Assembly (NCBI RefSeq): GCF_016462545.1
Contig: NZ_JAEMTA010000003.1
Location: 1-64,000 of the forward strand
Length of the DNA stretch: 64,000 nucleotides
Reading direction: 5' to 3'
Origin: Mycolicibacterium sp.
GTDB lineage: Bacteria; Actinomycetota; Actinomycetes; Mycobacteriales; Mycobacteriaceae
Made by a program: the position numbers and the translations under genes. Below the pieces are notes generated by a model that had not been told where the DNA came from, searched no databases, and saw nothing but the letters and a program-made list of their open reading frames with translations. How positions within the stretch are numbered: the stretch's first letter is position 1; each line of letters starts with the position of its first letter. Below are positions 17,530 through 26,399 of this stretch, piece after piece.

Positions 17530-18393
17530 ATGGACACTCGACTCGGCATCATCTACCGCCCGGACTTTCACCCCGACGGCTTGCGCCGCATCGCGGCGGC
17601 AGCGGAGGCGGCGGGCATCGACGAGTTGTGGGTCTGGGAGGACTGCTTCCAGCAAGGCGGCATCGCGCAAGTCGCCGTGGCGCTCGCGTCGACCGAGCGG
17701 CTCAGCGTTGGCGTCGGATTGATCCCGGCGCCGCTACGCAACGTCGCCGCGACGGCAATGGAGTTCGCCACGCTGGAGGCGATGTTTCCCGGCCGGACCC
17801 AGATCGCCGTCGGGCACGGTGTGCAGAGCTGGATGCGACAGGCGGGCGCCGCGGTCGACTCGCCGCTGACGCTCCTGCGGGAGTACGTCATCGCACTGCG
17901 CGGCCTGCTCACCGGCGACGAGGTCACCGTGGCCGGCCGCTACGTCAACCTTTCCGAGGTCCGACTCGATTTCGCGCCCGAACGTCGGCTTCCGATCCTC
18001 GTCGGAGGCACCGGACCCAAGACGCTGCGCCTTGCCGGCGAGATCGCCGACGGTGTGGTGATCGACAGCAGGTACTCGACCCGCACGGTGCACGACGCGC
18101 TCGGGCACGTCGCGGCAGGCCGGGCCGAGGCCGGTCCACGAGCGCGTCCGTTCACCACGCTGCTCTTCCTGGTCTGCGCGCCAGGCGAGGACGCCGCGCG
18201 CCGACTCGCCGAGGAAGCCGTCCGTCAGGAGGTGCCCCCGGAGGATGTGTTCGGTGTCGGGGGGACCGCCGAACAGATCAGCGCAGGTCTCACGCCGTAC
18301 CGCGAGGCAGGCGTGGACACGATTGCGTTGCAGCCGCTGGGTTCCATGGACGTCATGACCGAGTTCATCGCCGCGGCGGGCCACGTGCGGTAG
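17530..18393 (+). CDS. LLM-class (luciferase-like, probably F420-dependent) oxidoreductase
   Basis: The 287-residue TIM-barrel protein has the bacterial-luciferase family pattern: LGIIYRPDFHPDGLRRIAAA, GIDELWVWEDCF, TERLSVGVGLIPAPLRNVA and LPILVGGTGPKTLRLAGEIA. Mycobacterial members mostly use F420 to oxidise or reduce alcohols, sugars or lipids. The glycine-rich region near residues 155-170 is the expected cofactor phosphate site. It lies alone between the two small secreted-protein genes; no substrate can be named. Confidence 0.82.
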   Translation: MDTRLGIIYRPDFHPDGLRRIAAAAEAAGIDELWVWEDCFQQGGIAQVAVALASTERLSVGVGLIPAPLRNVAATAMEFATLEAMFPGRTQIAVGHGVQSWMRQAGAAVDSPLTLLREYVIALRGLLTGDEVTVAGRYVNLSEVRLDFAPERRLPILVGGTGPKTLRLAGEIADGVVIDSRYSTRTVHDALGHVAAGRAEAGPRARPFTTLLFLVCAPGEDAARRLAEEAVRQEVPPEDVFGVGGTAEQISAGLTPYREAGVDTIALQPLGSMDVMTEFIAAAGHVR

Positions 18394-18658
18394 ATCGGAG
18401 CTAGTTGTTGCGGTGAATGATGATCACCTGCGGCTGCTGCCGGACCGGGGGCGTGTTGGCGGTGATCTGACTGTTGCCAGGCGATGCGCACTATTCCGCC
18501 CAGAGCCTCCTGTGGGACGCGACACAGCTGGAATGACTTCAGCTCCGTTCGCGGTTCAACCTGACAGACCGGCGCGAAGTAGTTCGCCCGGTAGGAGCGT
18601 CCGAATCGCGGCATTACCGCCACGGTTCGAACACGTTCGAGATGAAGGGATGAACGTC

Positions 18659-18835
18659 ATGAAGAACATGAAGAAGATTGGTTTCGCCACGATCGTCGCC
18701 GGTGGTCTGGCCGCCAGCGCCCTTGGTTTCTCGGGTGCCGCGCAGGCCGACGTCAGCCATCAGGCATTCATCAACGAGATCACACCCACCGTCAGCGTGC
18801 CGCACGTCGACACCACGGTGCACCAGAGCCGCTAA
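18659..18835 (+). CDS. Small secreted protein, paralogue of the 17132 gene
   Basis: The 58-residue precursor has a signal peptide (MKKIGFATIVAGGLAASAL, cleavage near AQA-DVS) and a mature part of about 27 residues with SHQAFINEITPTVSVPHVD. ATG 18659 is chosen because AAGGGA sits eight bases upstream; ATG 18650 touches that site and is less likely. A classical terminator follows. Role unknown. Confidence 0.7.
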   Translation: MKNMKKIGFATIVAGGLAASALGFSGAAQADVSHQAFINEITPTVSVPHVDTTVHQSR

Positions 18836-18849
18836 CCGACTCCACGATC

Positions 18850-18880
18850 GGGGGCATCCGCACAGCGGGTGCCCCCTTTT
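18850..18880 (+). terminator. Intrinsic terminator with U-tract
   Basis: Stem GGGGGCATCCG / CGGGTGCCCCC (one G-U pair), loop CACAG, followed by TTTT. It ends the small secreted-protein gene just before the convergent helicase gene. Confidence 0.85.
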
Positions 18881-18906
18881 GGTGCGCCGATACGATGCGA
18901 CCGAGA

Positions 18907-21900
18907 TCAGGGCTTTAGGGCATCGAGCGCACGATGGATGCGCTGCTCGCTCACCGGTCGCGCGGTGCCCAGCTGCTGTGCCCACAGGCTGACCCGGAAC
19001 TCCTCGATCAGACGTCCGACGTCGCGCACGTCGTCGGAGGCCGCCCTCGACGGCGAAAGTGCCTGCCGCAGCTCGTCGTATTCATCCTGCAGCGCATGGA
19101 CCCGAAGCATCCGTTCGCGATCGGCGGCGAGAGCATGGGGCAGTCGCTCGAGACGGCGGCCGATGGCCGTGACGTAGCGCGCCAGGTCCAGGAGGTGCGG
19201 GGCGCCGGTGAGCGCCACGAAACCCGCGGGCAGCAGAGAGGCCAGTTGCGCGCGGATGTCGGCGATGGCGTCCGCCTGAACGGAGGGCGGCGTGCCGGGC
19301 AGTGCCAGATCGACCTCGCGAAGCGCGGACAACACGCGCTCGACGCGCCGGAGCACGTCACGCATCGTCGGCGCAAGGGCACCGGCCACGCGGTCGCGGA
19401 CGGCGACGAACTCCGCTCGGCTCCACACCGGGGCCGGAACGAGGGCAGCCACGGCGGCGTCGGCGCAGTCCTCCAGCAATGCGGACAGTGAGCCATCGGG
19501 ATTGGCGCCCAACGTGAGTCGGGTCTTCGTGTCCAGCTGCTTCTCGAGGGCCTTGGCCGGAGACGGCACCGACAGACGCACCAGTCGACGCGTGCCGGGT
19601 CCCATCGCGGCGCCCTGTTCGGCCTGCGTCGCGAACACCCGCACATCCACCGAGTCACCCGCGTCGACCAGGGCCGGATATCCGCGCACCGCACGCCCAC
19701 CGGCAGTCTCGACGACACGTGGCAGCTCGTCGAGATCGTCCGGCCATGCACGCAGCCCGCGACGCTCCAGATCACCCGCGAAGGCCTCGGCCACCGCGTC
19801 GCGGACCGGGGCGGCGAGGCGCTCCTGCAGGGCTTCGAGGTCCTTCCCCCGGGCCAGTACGGTCCCGTCGTCGGCCTCGACGGCGAACGTCACCCGCAGG
19901 TGATCCGGGACCTTCGCCAGGTCGAACGCGTCGATTGGCACCAGCACACCGGTGCGGCGGCGCAGTTCGCGTTGCAGTTCGTCGAGCAGCGGTCCGTTGC
20001 CGGGGTCGATGGAGCCGACGACGGCCCGTGCGGTGTCGGGCGCGGGAACGAAGTTGCGTCGCAGCTCCTTCGGGAGCGACTTGATGAGCGCGGTGATCAG
20101 CTCCTCGCGCAATGCCGGTACATGCCAAGCGAATTCGTCACCACCCAGGCGCGCGAGCACCTGCACCGGGATGTGGACGGTGACTCCGTCGTCCTCCTGT
20201 CCCGGCTCGAAGCGGTACGTCAGCGGCAAGGAAAGGTCGTCGGCCTCCCAGGTGTCCGGCTGATCTGCGTCGTCGTCGTGACGCAGGAGGTCGTCGCGGG
20301 TGAAGGTCAACAGGTCAGGCGTGCGGTGCCGCTGCTTCTTCCACCATCCGTCGAAGTGACGTGCCGACACCACCTCAGCGGGCACGCGGGCGTCGTACAG
20401 GGTGTAGATCTCGTCGTCGTCGACCAGCAGGTCGCGACGGCGGGCGCGTTCCTCCAACTCGGCGAGTTCCGCACGCAGCGCGGTGTTGTCGCGGAAGAAG
20501 TGGTGCCGTGTCTGCCAGTCGCCCTCGACGAGGGCGTGCCGGATGAACAGATCTCGCGCCACCGCGGGATCGACCTGCGCATAGTTGATGCGACGGTGGG
20601 CCACCAGCGACAGGCCGTACAGCGTGACGCGCTCGTAGCCCATCACCGCACCGCGCCTGGCGTCCCAGTGCGGCTCGCTGTAGGTCCGTTGGACCAGATC
20701 GCCCGCGACGCGTTCGACCACGTCGGGCTCGATGCGTGCCGCGATGCGGCCGAAGAGCCGGCTGGTCTCCACCAGGTCCGCGACGACGACCCAGCGTGGG
20801 GGCCGCTTCGTCAGAACGGAACCCGGCGCGAGGACGAACTTGGAGTTGCGCGCCCCGGCGTAGTCGCGGCCATCTCCCTCGCGTAAACCGATGTGCGACA
20901 GCAGTCCCGAAAGCAGCGCGGCGTGCACGCGGGCCGGATCGGCGGGCTCGGTATCGTCGCTCTCCCGAATTCCGAGGTCGCGGGCGATGCTGCGCAGCTG
21001 GCCGGTGAGGTCCTGCCATTCCCGAATCCGCAGGTAGTGCAGGAACTCCTCGCGACACATGCGACGAAAGGCGCTGCCCGACAATGATCTTCGCTGCTCG
21101 CCCAGATAGCGCCAGAGGTTGAGGTAGGAGTTGAAGTCGGAGAACTCGTCGGCGAACCTGGCGTGCTTCTGCCGCGCCGCCTCCTCGCGGTCGGTCGGGC
21201 GCTCTCGCGGATCGGGTATCGACAGCGCCGCGGCGAGCACCAGCACCTCGCGCACGCAGCCCTCGGCGTCGGCCGCAATGATCATCCGGCCGATGCGCGG
21301 GTCCAGCGGAAGCTTGGCGAGTCGGCGTCCCAGGTCGGTGATCGCTCCGTCGCCGTCGAACGCGCCGAGTTCGCGCAGAAGCTGTACGCCGTCGCGGATG
21401 CTGCGTGCGTCGGGCGGGTCCAAGAATGGGAAGTTCTCGACGTCGCCGAGTCCCAGCGCCGCCATCTGGAGGGTCACCGCAGCGAGGTTGGTCCGCAGAA
21501 TCTCGGGATCGGTGTAGCGGGGCCGCAATTCGAAGTCGGGCTCGGAGTACAACCGGATGCACACGCCCGGCGCGGTGCGCCCCGACCTGCCTGCGCGCTG
21601 CGCGGCCGAGGCCTGCGAGATCGGCTCGATCGGCAGCCTTTGCACCTTCGTCCGCCGGCTGTAGCGGGAGATACGCGCCGTGCCGGGGTCGACGACGTAG
21701 CGGATGCCCGGCACCGTCAGAGACGTCTCGGCGACGTTCGTGGCCAGCACCACGCGACGACGGGAGTGCGACGGTGCGAAGACCTTCTGCTGTTCCGCCG
21801 TGGGCAGCCGGGCATACAGCGGAAGCACCTCGGTGTACGGACCGAGGGCGCCGCTCAAAGCCTCTGCGGTGTCGCGGATCTCGCGTTCGCCGGACAGGAA

Positions 21901-22839
21901 CACCAGAACGTCGCCGGGCGGCTCGGCCTCCAGTTCACGGACGGCGTCGATGATCGCCTCGGTCTGGTCGCGGACCTCGGTGCGCACGATGTCGTGGTCG
22001 GGGTCGTCGGGATCCTCGTCGTCGTCCGTCGGTGCGGGCACTTCCAATGGGCGGTAACGGATCTCGACCGGGTACGTGCGCCCCGACACCTCGACGATCG
22101 GTGCACCGCCCGCAGATCCATGTTCGGCACCGCCGAAGTGTGCGGCGAAGCGCTCCGGCTCGATGGTCGCCGACGTGACGATGACCTTGAGATCGGGTCG
22201 CCGCGGCAGCAGCTCGCGCAGATAGCCCAGCAGGAAGTCGATGTTCAGGCTGCGTTCGTGGGCCTCGTCGAGGATCAGGGTGTCGTAGCGCAGCAGTCGA
22301 CGGTCACGCTGGATCTCGGCGAGCAGGATGCCGTCGGTCATCAGCTTGACCAGGGTGCGGTCGCTGGCGTGATCGTTGAACCGGACGGTGTAGCCGACCG
22401 CCTCTCCGAGCGGGACGCCCAGCTCGTCGGCGATGCGCTGGCCGACGGTGCGGGCGGCCAGGCGACGCGGCTGGGTGTGCCCGATGGTGCCGCGGATGCC
22501 GCGGCCCAGCTCGAGGCAGATCTTGGGAAGCTGCGTGGTCTTGCCCGATCCGGTCTCACCGGCGACGACGACCACCTGGTGCTCGTTGATCGCCCTGGCG
22601 ATGTCGTGGCGCATCTCGCTCACCGGCAGATCGGGGTAGGTGATCTCGGGAACGGCGGCCAGCCGGGTCGCGACCAGAGCCTCGGCCGTGGCGAACTGCT
22701 CGGCGATCTTCGACAGCGCCTCGGGGTTGCCACCGCGGATGCCGCGCAGCCGGCGCCGTAAGCGGTCGGCGTCGCGGATCGTCAGCCCATCGAGGCGCGC
22801 ACGCAGCTCGCGCAGCTCGGGGCCGGACGTTTCGGACAC
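18907..22839 (-). CDS. hrpA: ATP-dependent RNA helicase HrpA
   Basis: The 1310-residue protein has full HrpA length. Walker A is GETGSGKT (94-101), the DEAH box is at 191-194, motif III is VTSATIEP, and motif VI is AQRAGRSGRTAPG. The helicase-associated winged-helix and OB-like domains and the long HrpA-specific C-terminal region (DUF3418-like) follow. It unwinds structured RNA and can resolve stalled ribosomes. The GTG start at 22839 puts the conserved N-terminal helix in place. It is a single gene, convergent with the small secreted-protein gene. Confidence 0.93.
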   Translation of the reverse strand: MSETSGPELRELRARLDGLTIRDADRLRRRLRGIRGGNPEALSKIAEQFATAEALVATRLAAVPEITYPDLPVSEMRHDIARAINEHQVVVVAGETGSGKTTQLPKICLELGRGIRGTIGHTQPRRLAARTVGQRIADELGVPLGEAVGYTVRFNDHASDRTLVKLMTDGILLAEIQRDRRLLRYDTLILDEAHERSLNIDFLLGYLRELLPRRPDLKVIVTSATIEPERFAAHFGGAEHGSAGGAPIVEVSGRTYPVEIRYRPLEVPAPTDDDEDPDDPDHDIVRTEVRDQTEAIIDAVRELEAEPPGDVLVFLSGEREIRDTAEALSGALGPYTEVLPLYARLPTAEQQKVFAPSHSRRRVVLATNVAETSLTVPGIRYVVDPGTARISRYSRRTKVQRLPIEPISQASAAQRAGRSGRTAPGVCIRLYSEPDFELRPRYTDPEILRTNLAAVTLQMAALGLGDVENFPFLDPPDARSIRDGVQLLRELGAFDGDGAITDLGRRLAKLPLDPRIGRMIIAADAEGCVREVLVLAAALSIPDPRERPTDREEAARQKHARFADEFSDFNSYLNLWRYLGEQRRSLSGSAFRRMCREEFLHYLRIREWQDLTGQLRSIARDLGIRESDDTEPADPARVHAALLSGLLSHIGLREGDGRDYAGARNSKFVLAPGSVLTKRPPRWVVVADLVETSRLFGRIAARIEPDVVERVAGDLVQRTYSEPHWDARRGAVMGYERVTLYGLSLVAHRRINYAQVDPAVARDLFIRHALVEGDWQTRHHFFRDNTALRAELAELEERARRRDLLVDDDEIYTLYDARVPAEVVSARHFDGWWKKQRHRTPDLLTFTRDDLLRHDDDADQPDTWEADDLSLPLTYRFEPGQEDDGVTVHIPVQVLARLGGDEFAWHVPALREELITALIKSLPKELRRNFVPAPDTARAVVGSIDPGNGPLLDELQRELRRRTGVLVPIDAFDLAKVPDHLRVTFAVEADDGTVLARGKDLEALQERLAAPVRDAVAEAFAGDLERRGLRAWPDDLDELPRVVETAGGRAVRGYPALVDAGDSVDVRVFATQAEQGAAMGPGTRRLVRLSVPSPAKALEKQLDTKTRLTLGANPDGSLSALLEDCADAAVAALVPAPVWSRAEFVAVRDRVAGALAPTMRDVLRRVERVLSALREVDLALPGTPPSVQADAIADIRAQLASLLPAGFVALTGAPHLLDLARYVTAIGRRLERLPHALAADRERMLRVHALQDEYDELRQALSPSRAASDDVRDVGRLIEEFRVSLWAQQLGTARPVSEQRIHRALDALKP

Positions 22840-22871
22840 TCCGGCAACGATAGGCGTTCGCGAACGGACGC

Positions 22872-23696
22872 TCAGCGGCGCCAGAAGTCGTACTCGTCAC
22901 GGCCAGGCCGGAAGCCTGCCGCCTCGACGATGTCGACCGCCACGTCGAACTTGTCCCCGACCCGCAGGGGAACGTGTGCGTCGCTGCCGAATGACACCGC
23001 GCCGCCGCCCTCGGAGTACCACCAGCCCATCAAGGTCGCCGACGCCAGCGGGCTGGAGGTGTTGAGTTCCAGCGGCCGGTCCGAGGAGGCCAGAGCGCGG
23101 AACACCGTGCGGTACTCCTCCTCGAAGTCCGCTTCGCGGTAATCACCCTCCCGCCGGCTGGGCCAGTAGCGACGCGGGTAGTCGCAGTGCGCCAGGACCT
23201 GGAAGACGTCCGATCCCTCGACCAGTCGCAGAAGTTCGGCGAAGTAGTCGCGGACCACGCCGTCTGCGGGCAGGGAGCCGAACAGCTCGTTGGCATAGAC
23301 GAGGTGACCATCGTGGACGATCGAGTGCAGCGAGCCGAGTACCCGGTCGAAGGTGCCCGATGCGAGCACGGCCGCGACGCTGCCCGCGAAGTGGTGCGGT
23401 TCGCCTGCCTCGATCCCCGACAGGATGCGCAGTTCGGGGAACAGGTCACGGCATCGCTCGATGCTTGCGAGGTAGCCGTCGACGTCGATCGGGTGCACGC
23501 GGCGCCGAGTGCCGACGTGCACGCCGTCGGGCGGCTGGTCGTCCCCACCCCACTCGGTGAAGTCGACGTGCTCGGTGAACGCCACCGCGGGCAGGCCGAC
23601 TGCCACGGCGCGGCGGCAGGTGTCCTCCATCGAGGCGTTCGCACCCGTGTCCCAGGAGAACTGTGAGTGCACGTGGTTGTCGGAGGGGAGCGTCAC
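22872..23696 (-). CDS. PHP-domain phosphoesterase (histidinol-phosphatase-like)
   Basis: The 274-residue protein shows all PHP metal motifs: DNHVHSQFS at the start, FTEHVDFTEW, GIEAGEPHH, LGSLHSIVHDG, VLAHCDYPRR and FGSDAHVP. This pattern matches HisK-type histidinol-phosphate phosphatases, but no histidine genes are adjacent, so another phosphoester may be the substrate. The start is taken as GTG 23696; another GTG lies four codons upstream. It is divergent from the SGNH hydrolase gene. Confidence 0.8.
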   Translation of the reverse strand: MTLPSDNHVHSQFSWDTGANASMEDTCRRAVAVGLPAVAFTEHVDFTEWGGDDQPPDGVHVGTRRRVHPIDVDGYLASIERCRDLFPELRILSGIEAGEPHHFAGSVAAVLASGTFDRVLGSLHSIVHDGHLVYANELFGSLPADGVVRDYFAELLRLVEGSDVFQVLAHCDYPRRYWPSRREGDYREADFEEEYRTVFRALASSDRPLELNTSSPLASATLMGWWYSEGGGAVSFGSDAHVPLRVGDKFDVAVDIVEAAGFRPGRDEYDFWRR

Positions 23697-23738
23697 GTAG
23701 CCCACAGTGGCATGGTCTGCGGACCCGGGTATGAACGG

Positions 23739-24677
23739 ATGATGGCCCCGAACAGAATCCGTCGCGCGACCGTGGCGGTTCTGACGGCCGCGATCGCCAC
23801 TGCCTGCGTCGACGCCGCCCCGACGGCGGCCCCGGGTCAGGTGCCTGCGCCCGCGGTCAGCCAGGCACCGCCCGACGCAGCTCCCGGCACCGGTCCCGGC
23901 TACGTGGCGATGGGCGACTCGGCGGCGGCCGCACCGCTGGTACCTCCTCAGGCCCAACCCGCAGGGTGCCTCAAGTCCGGCAATGACTATCCATCCGTGC
24001 TCGCCCGTCGGATCGGGGCGGCGTCGTTCGCCGACGTGACGTGCAGCGGAGCCAGGACCGAGAACCTCGTCTCACGCTCGCAGCCGACTCGAACCGGTGA
24101 GGTGCCGCCGCAGCTGGACGCCGTCACCGCCGACACCCAGCTGGTCACCGTCACCATCGGCGGCAACGACGTGGATCTGCCCGCGACCGCCATGAAGTGC
24201 CGACAACCGACCCTGGACGTACCGCCGTGTTCGTCGGACCTCGTGGTCGACGGCGTCGACACCATCTCGCAGGCCATCGACTCACGTGCTGACGGGTGGA
24301 CCGCCCTGGTTGGCGCCATCCGCGACAAGGCTCCGGCGGCACGCGTCATCCTGGTCGGGTACGGCACGTACGTCCGACCCGAGGGCTGCTTTCCCACGCA
24401 GCCCATCAATCCCGTGGACGCCGCCTACTTCCAGTCCAAGGTCGACGAGGTGGACGGGCGCCTCCAACAGGTGGCGGCCGAAGCGGGTGTCGAATTCTTC
24501 GACACTCGGCCGCTGTCGGTCGGGCACGACATCTGCGCCGCGCCGCAGGACCGCTACATCGAGGGCTTCGCGCCGGAGCGGCCCGCGGCGCCGCTGCATC
24601 CCAACGGCGCAGGCGCTGCCGCCTTCGGGTCGGCGCTCGCCGACTACGTGGGTTCGGTGCCTGCGGGCGGACGCTAG
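23739..24677 (+). CDS. Secreted SGNH/GDSL-family hydrolase
   Basis: The 312-residue protein has a signal sequence ending near ATAC, a weak lipobox, and a proline/alanine linker. The SGNH blocks follow: AMGDSAAAAPL (catalytic serine), a glycine in DVTCSGARTENL, TIGGNDVDL, and a C-terminal PLHPNGAGAAA with the catalytic histidine. Four or more cysteines suggest extracellular disulphides. It resembles secreted lipases/esterases of the SEST-like group that cleave acyl esters. Two adjacent ATGs (23739, 23742) could start it. Confidence 0.82.
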   Translation: MMAPNRIRRATVAVLTAAIATACVDAAPTAAPGQVPAPAVSQAPPDAAPGTGPGYVAMGDSAAAAPLVPPQAQPAGCLKSGNDYPSVLARRIGAASFADVTCSGARTENLVSRSQPTRTGEVPPQLDAVTADTQLVTVTIGGNDVDLPATAMKCRQPTLDVPPCSSDLVVDGVDTISQAIDSRADGWTALVGAIRDKAPAARVILVGYGTYVRPEGCFPTQPINPVDAAYFQSKVDEVDGRLQQVAAEAGVEFFDTRPLSVGHDICAAPQDRYIEGFAPERPAAPLHPNGAGAAAFGSALADYVGSVPAGGR

Positions 24678-25564
24678 CGGTCGGGCGACCAGTAGGCGAG
24701 CATCTCCGCGAACGTGTCGAAGGCGGGTCGGGACACCCCGTAGGTGGCCTCGAAGTGGATGCTCAGGGGGAAGCCGAGCTCGCCGACACCATCGATCACG
24801 CGCTTGTACAGGTCGAGCATCTGCTTGCGCTTGTCGGCCGGGTCCGCGGCCGCCAACTCCTTGACGAAGTCCTGTTCGGCGGCGACGGCGGCGTTGCCGG
24901 GATCCTGGATCAACCAGTTGATGAGGCCGACGTTCGTCTCCATCTTCGGGACGAAGCCGAACGACAGCAGGATCTCGGGCCGGTGCTCCGTGGTCTTGGC
25001 GAAGTCGGTCAGAAACCCGACGATCGCGTCCGAGTACAGCAGCTGCGTCATGCCGTAGGTCGCACCCTGGTCACACTTGAAGGTGAAGCGCCCCTGTTCG
25101 CCGTCGCGGGTGGGAATCAGGATCGCCCCACGGTTGGGCACCACACTCTCGTAGATCGAGAGGGCGTCGGTGGGCGCGACGCCCGCTCCCTCGCCGTCGG
25201 CCATCGTGCGCGGCACGCCGACGAACGCGATGCCGTCGAAACCGGCGTCGCGCAGGTCGGAGAGGCGTTGCCCCAGCGCAGGCTGGTCGAGGAACGAGGT
25301 CACCTGGGTGCACAGACCGTTCAGGCCCGGCAGCTCCGGCTTGATGATCGACCAGTACTCGAGCACGTCGAGCTTGGGCTTCATCTCGATGGGACGATCG
25401 CCGTCCTCTTCGATCATCCCGGGGATCATGACGTGCCGGATCCGGCCCTCGATGCCTGCGTCGACGGAGAGCTGCAGCACCTTGTGCGCCTCGTCGACGG
25501 CGTAGGCCGCGCCACGGTCGACGTTGGGCGGGACGAGCTCCAGCGCGATGGTGTTGAGTGCCAA
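24674..25564 (-). CDS. Mycobacterial-type (flavin-independent) methylenetetrahydrofolate reductase
   Basis: The 296-residue protein starts at TTG 25564 with GGAG seven bases upstream. It opens with ALNTIALELVPPNVDRG and ends with LSIHFEATYGVSRPAFDTF, matching the Rv2172c family. That family was assigned as the mycobacterial MTHFR class that reduces methylene-THF without canonical MetF similarity. Such enzymes feed methyl groups to methionine synthesis. I recall this assignment from the literature and cannot check it here. The stop overlaps the convergent SGNH gene by four bases. Confidence 0.8.
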   Translation of the reverse strand: MALNTIALELVPPNVDRGAAYAVDEAHKVLQLSVDAGIEGRIRHVMIPGMIEEDGDRPIEMKPKLDVLEYWSIIKPELPGLNGLCTQVTSFLDQPALGQRLSDLRDAGFDGIAFVGVPRTMADGEGAGVAPTDALSIYESVVPNRGAILIPTRDGEQGRFTFKCDQGATYGMTQLLYSDAIVGFLTDFAKTTEHRPEILLSFGFVPKMETNVGLINWLIQDPGNAAVAAEQDFVKELAAADPADKRKQMLDLYKRVIDGVGELGFPLSIHFEATYGVSRPAFDTFAEMLAYWSPDR

Positions 25565-25725
25565 GAGACTGCTCCAATTTCACATCATCGGGCGACGTGC
25601 TCGACTTGACTGGCGCTCCGTTGCGCGTGACCCGTAATTTGCGGGCCGCCGGGAGGACACCCTACCGATTGGCCCCGAGACCGGCTGTCGACGCCCGTCG
25701 GTCGGTTGTCGACCATCGAGATATC

Positions 25726-25746
25726 AGTACGGTACTGGACCGTACT
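25726..25746. promoter_or_regulatory. Likely TetR operator upstream of the 25773 regulator
   Basis: Arms AGTACGGT and ACCGTACT are perfectly complementary around ACTGG, 27 bases before the regulator's ATG. Position and symmetry fit autoregulation. The rest of 25565-25725 shows no gene. Confidence 0.6.
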
Positions 25747-25772
25747 TACCGGAAACGATCTACTGTGAGCGG

Positions 25773-26384
25773 ATGGACACCACCGGTGCGGCGGGCTCGT
25801 CCGCCGCATGCCAGTGGTCGGCCCGCGAGGCGGAGTTCTTGGCCATCACGCTGGAGTTGCTCCAGCAGAACGGTTACGAGCGCCTCACCATCGACGCCGT
25901 CGCCGCCACCGCCAAGGCCAGCAAGGCGACGGTGTACCGCCGATGGCCGTCCAAGGCCGAGTTGGTGCTGGCCGCCTTCATCGAGGGCATCCGTCAGACG
26001 GTGGTGCCCCCGAAGACCGGGAGCCTCCGCAGCGACCTGTTGGCCCTGGGCCAGGCTGTCAACGAGCAGTCGGGCCGACATGCGAGCACCGTGGGCGCCG
26101 TACTTCCCGAACTGTCCCGCAATCCAGCTCTCGGCGATGCCATGAAGAACGTGTTCGTCGACCAACGCAGGGCCGTCATGACCGAGGTGTTGCAGCAGGC
26201 CGTGGACCGCGGGGAGATCGACGCGGCCGCGATCAGCGACGAATTGTGGGACGTCCTCGGCGGCTATCTGGTGTTCCGACAGATGGTTTCCGGCACGCCG
26301 CCGTCGGACGCGACTGTCACGGCGTTGGTCGACGAGGTACTCCTGCCGAGCCTGACACGGACGATCCACCCAACCATTAGGTAA
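25773..26384 (+). CDS. TetR-family transcriptional regulator
   Basis: The 203-residue protein has the TetR helix-turn-helix at about residues 25-65 (YERLTIDAVAATAKASKATVYRRWPSKAEL), followed by an all-helical ligand domain. It is preceded by a perfect 8-bp-arm palindrome and followed directly by the iron-siderophore binding-protein gene; its last codons overlap the IdeR-like box. Whether it controls iron genes or the divergent MTHFR gene is open. Confidence 0.88.
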   Translation: MDTTGAAGSSAACQWSAREAEFLAITLELLQQNGYERLTIDAVAATAKASKATVYRRWPSKAELVLAAFIEGIRQTVVPPKTGSLRSDLLALGQAVNEQSGRHASTVGAVLPELSRNPALGDAMKNVFVDQRRAVMTEVLQQAVDRGEIDAAAISDELWDVLGGYLVFRQMVSGTPPSDATVTALVDEVLLPSLTRTIHPTIR

Positions 26385-26395
26385 TGCTAGCCTAA
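26377..26395. promoter_or_regulatory. IdeR-like iron box
   Basis: The 19-mer TTAGGTAATGCTAGCCTAA matches 16 of 19 positions of the IdeR consensus TTAGGTTAGGCTAACCTAA. It ends four bases before the ATG of the iron-siderophore binding protein. Iron-bound IdeR would block transcription here. Confidence 0.8.
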
Positions 26396-26399
26396 CCAA

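Noticed and set aside
21163..22761. Long plus-strand open frame opposite hrpA
   Set aside because: It is a shadow of the GC-rich hrpA codons; the minus strand has all helicase motifs.
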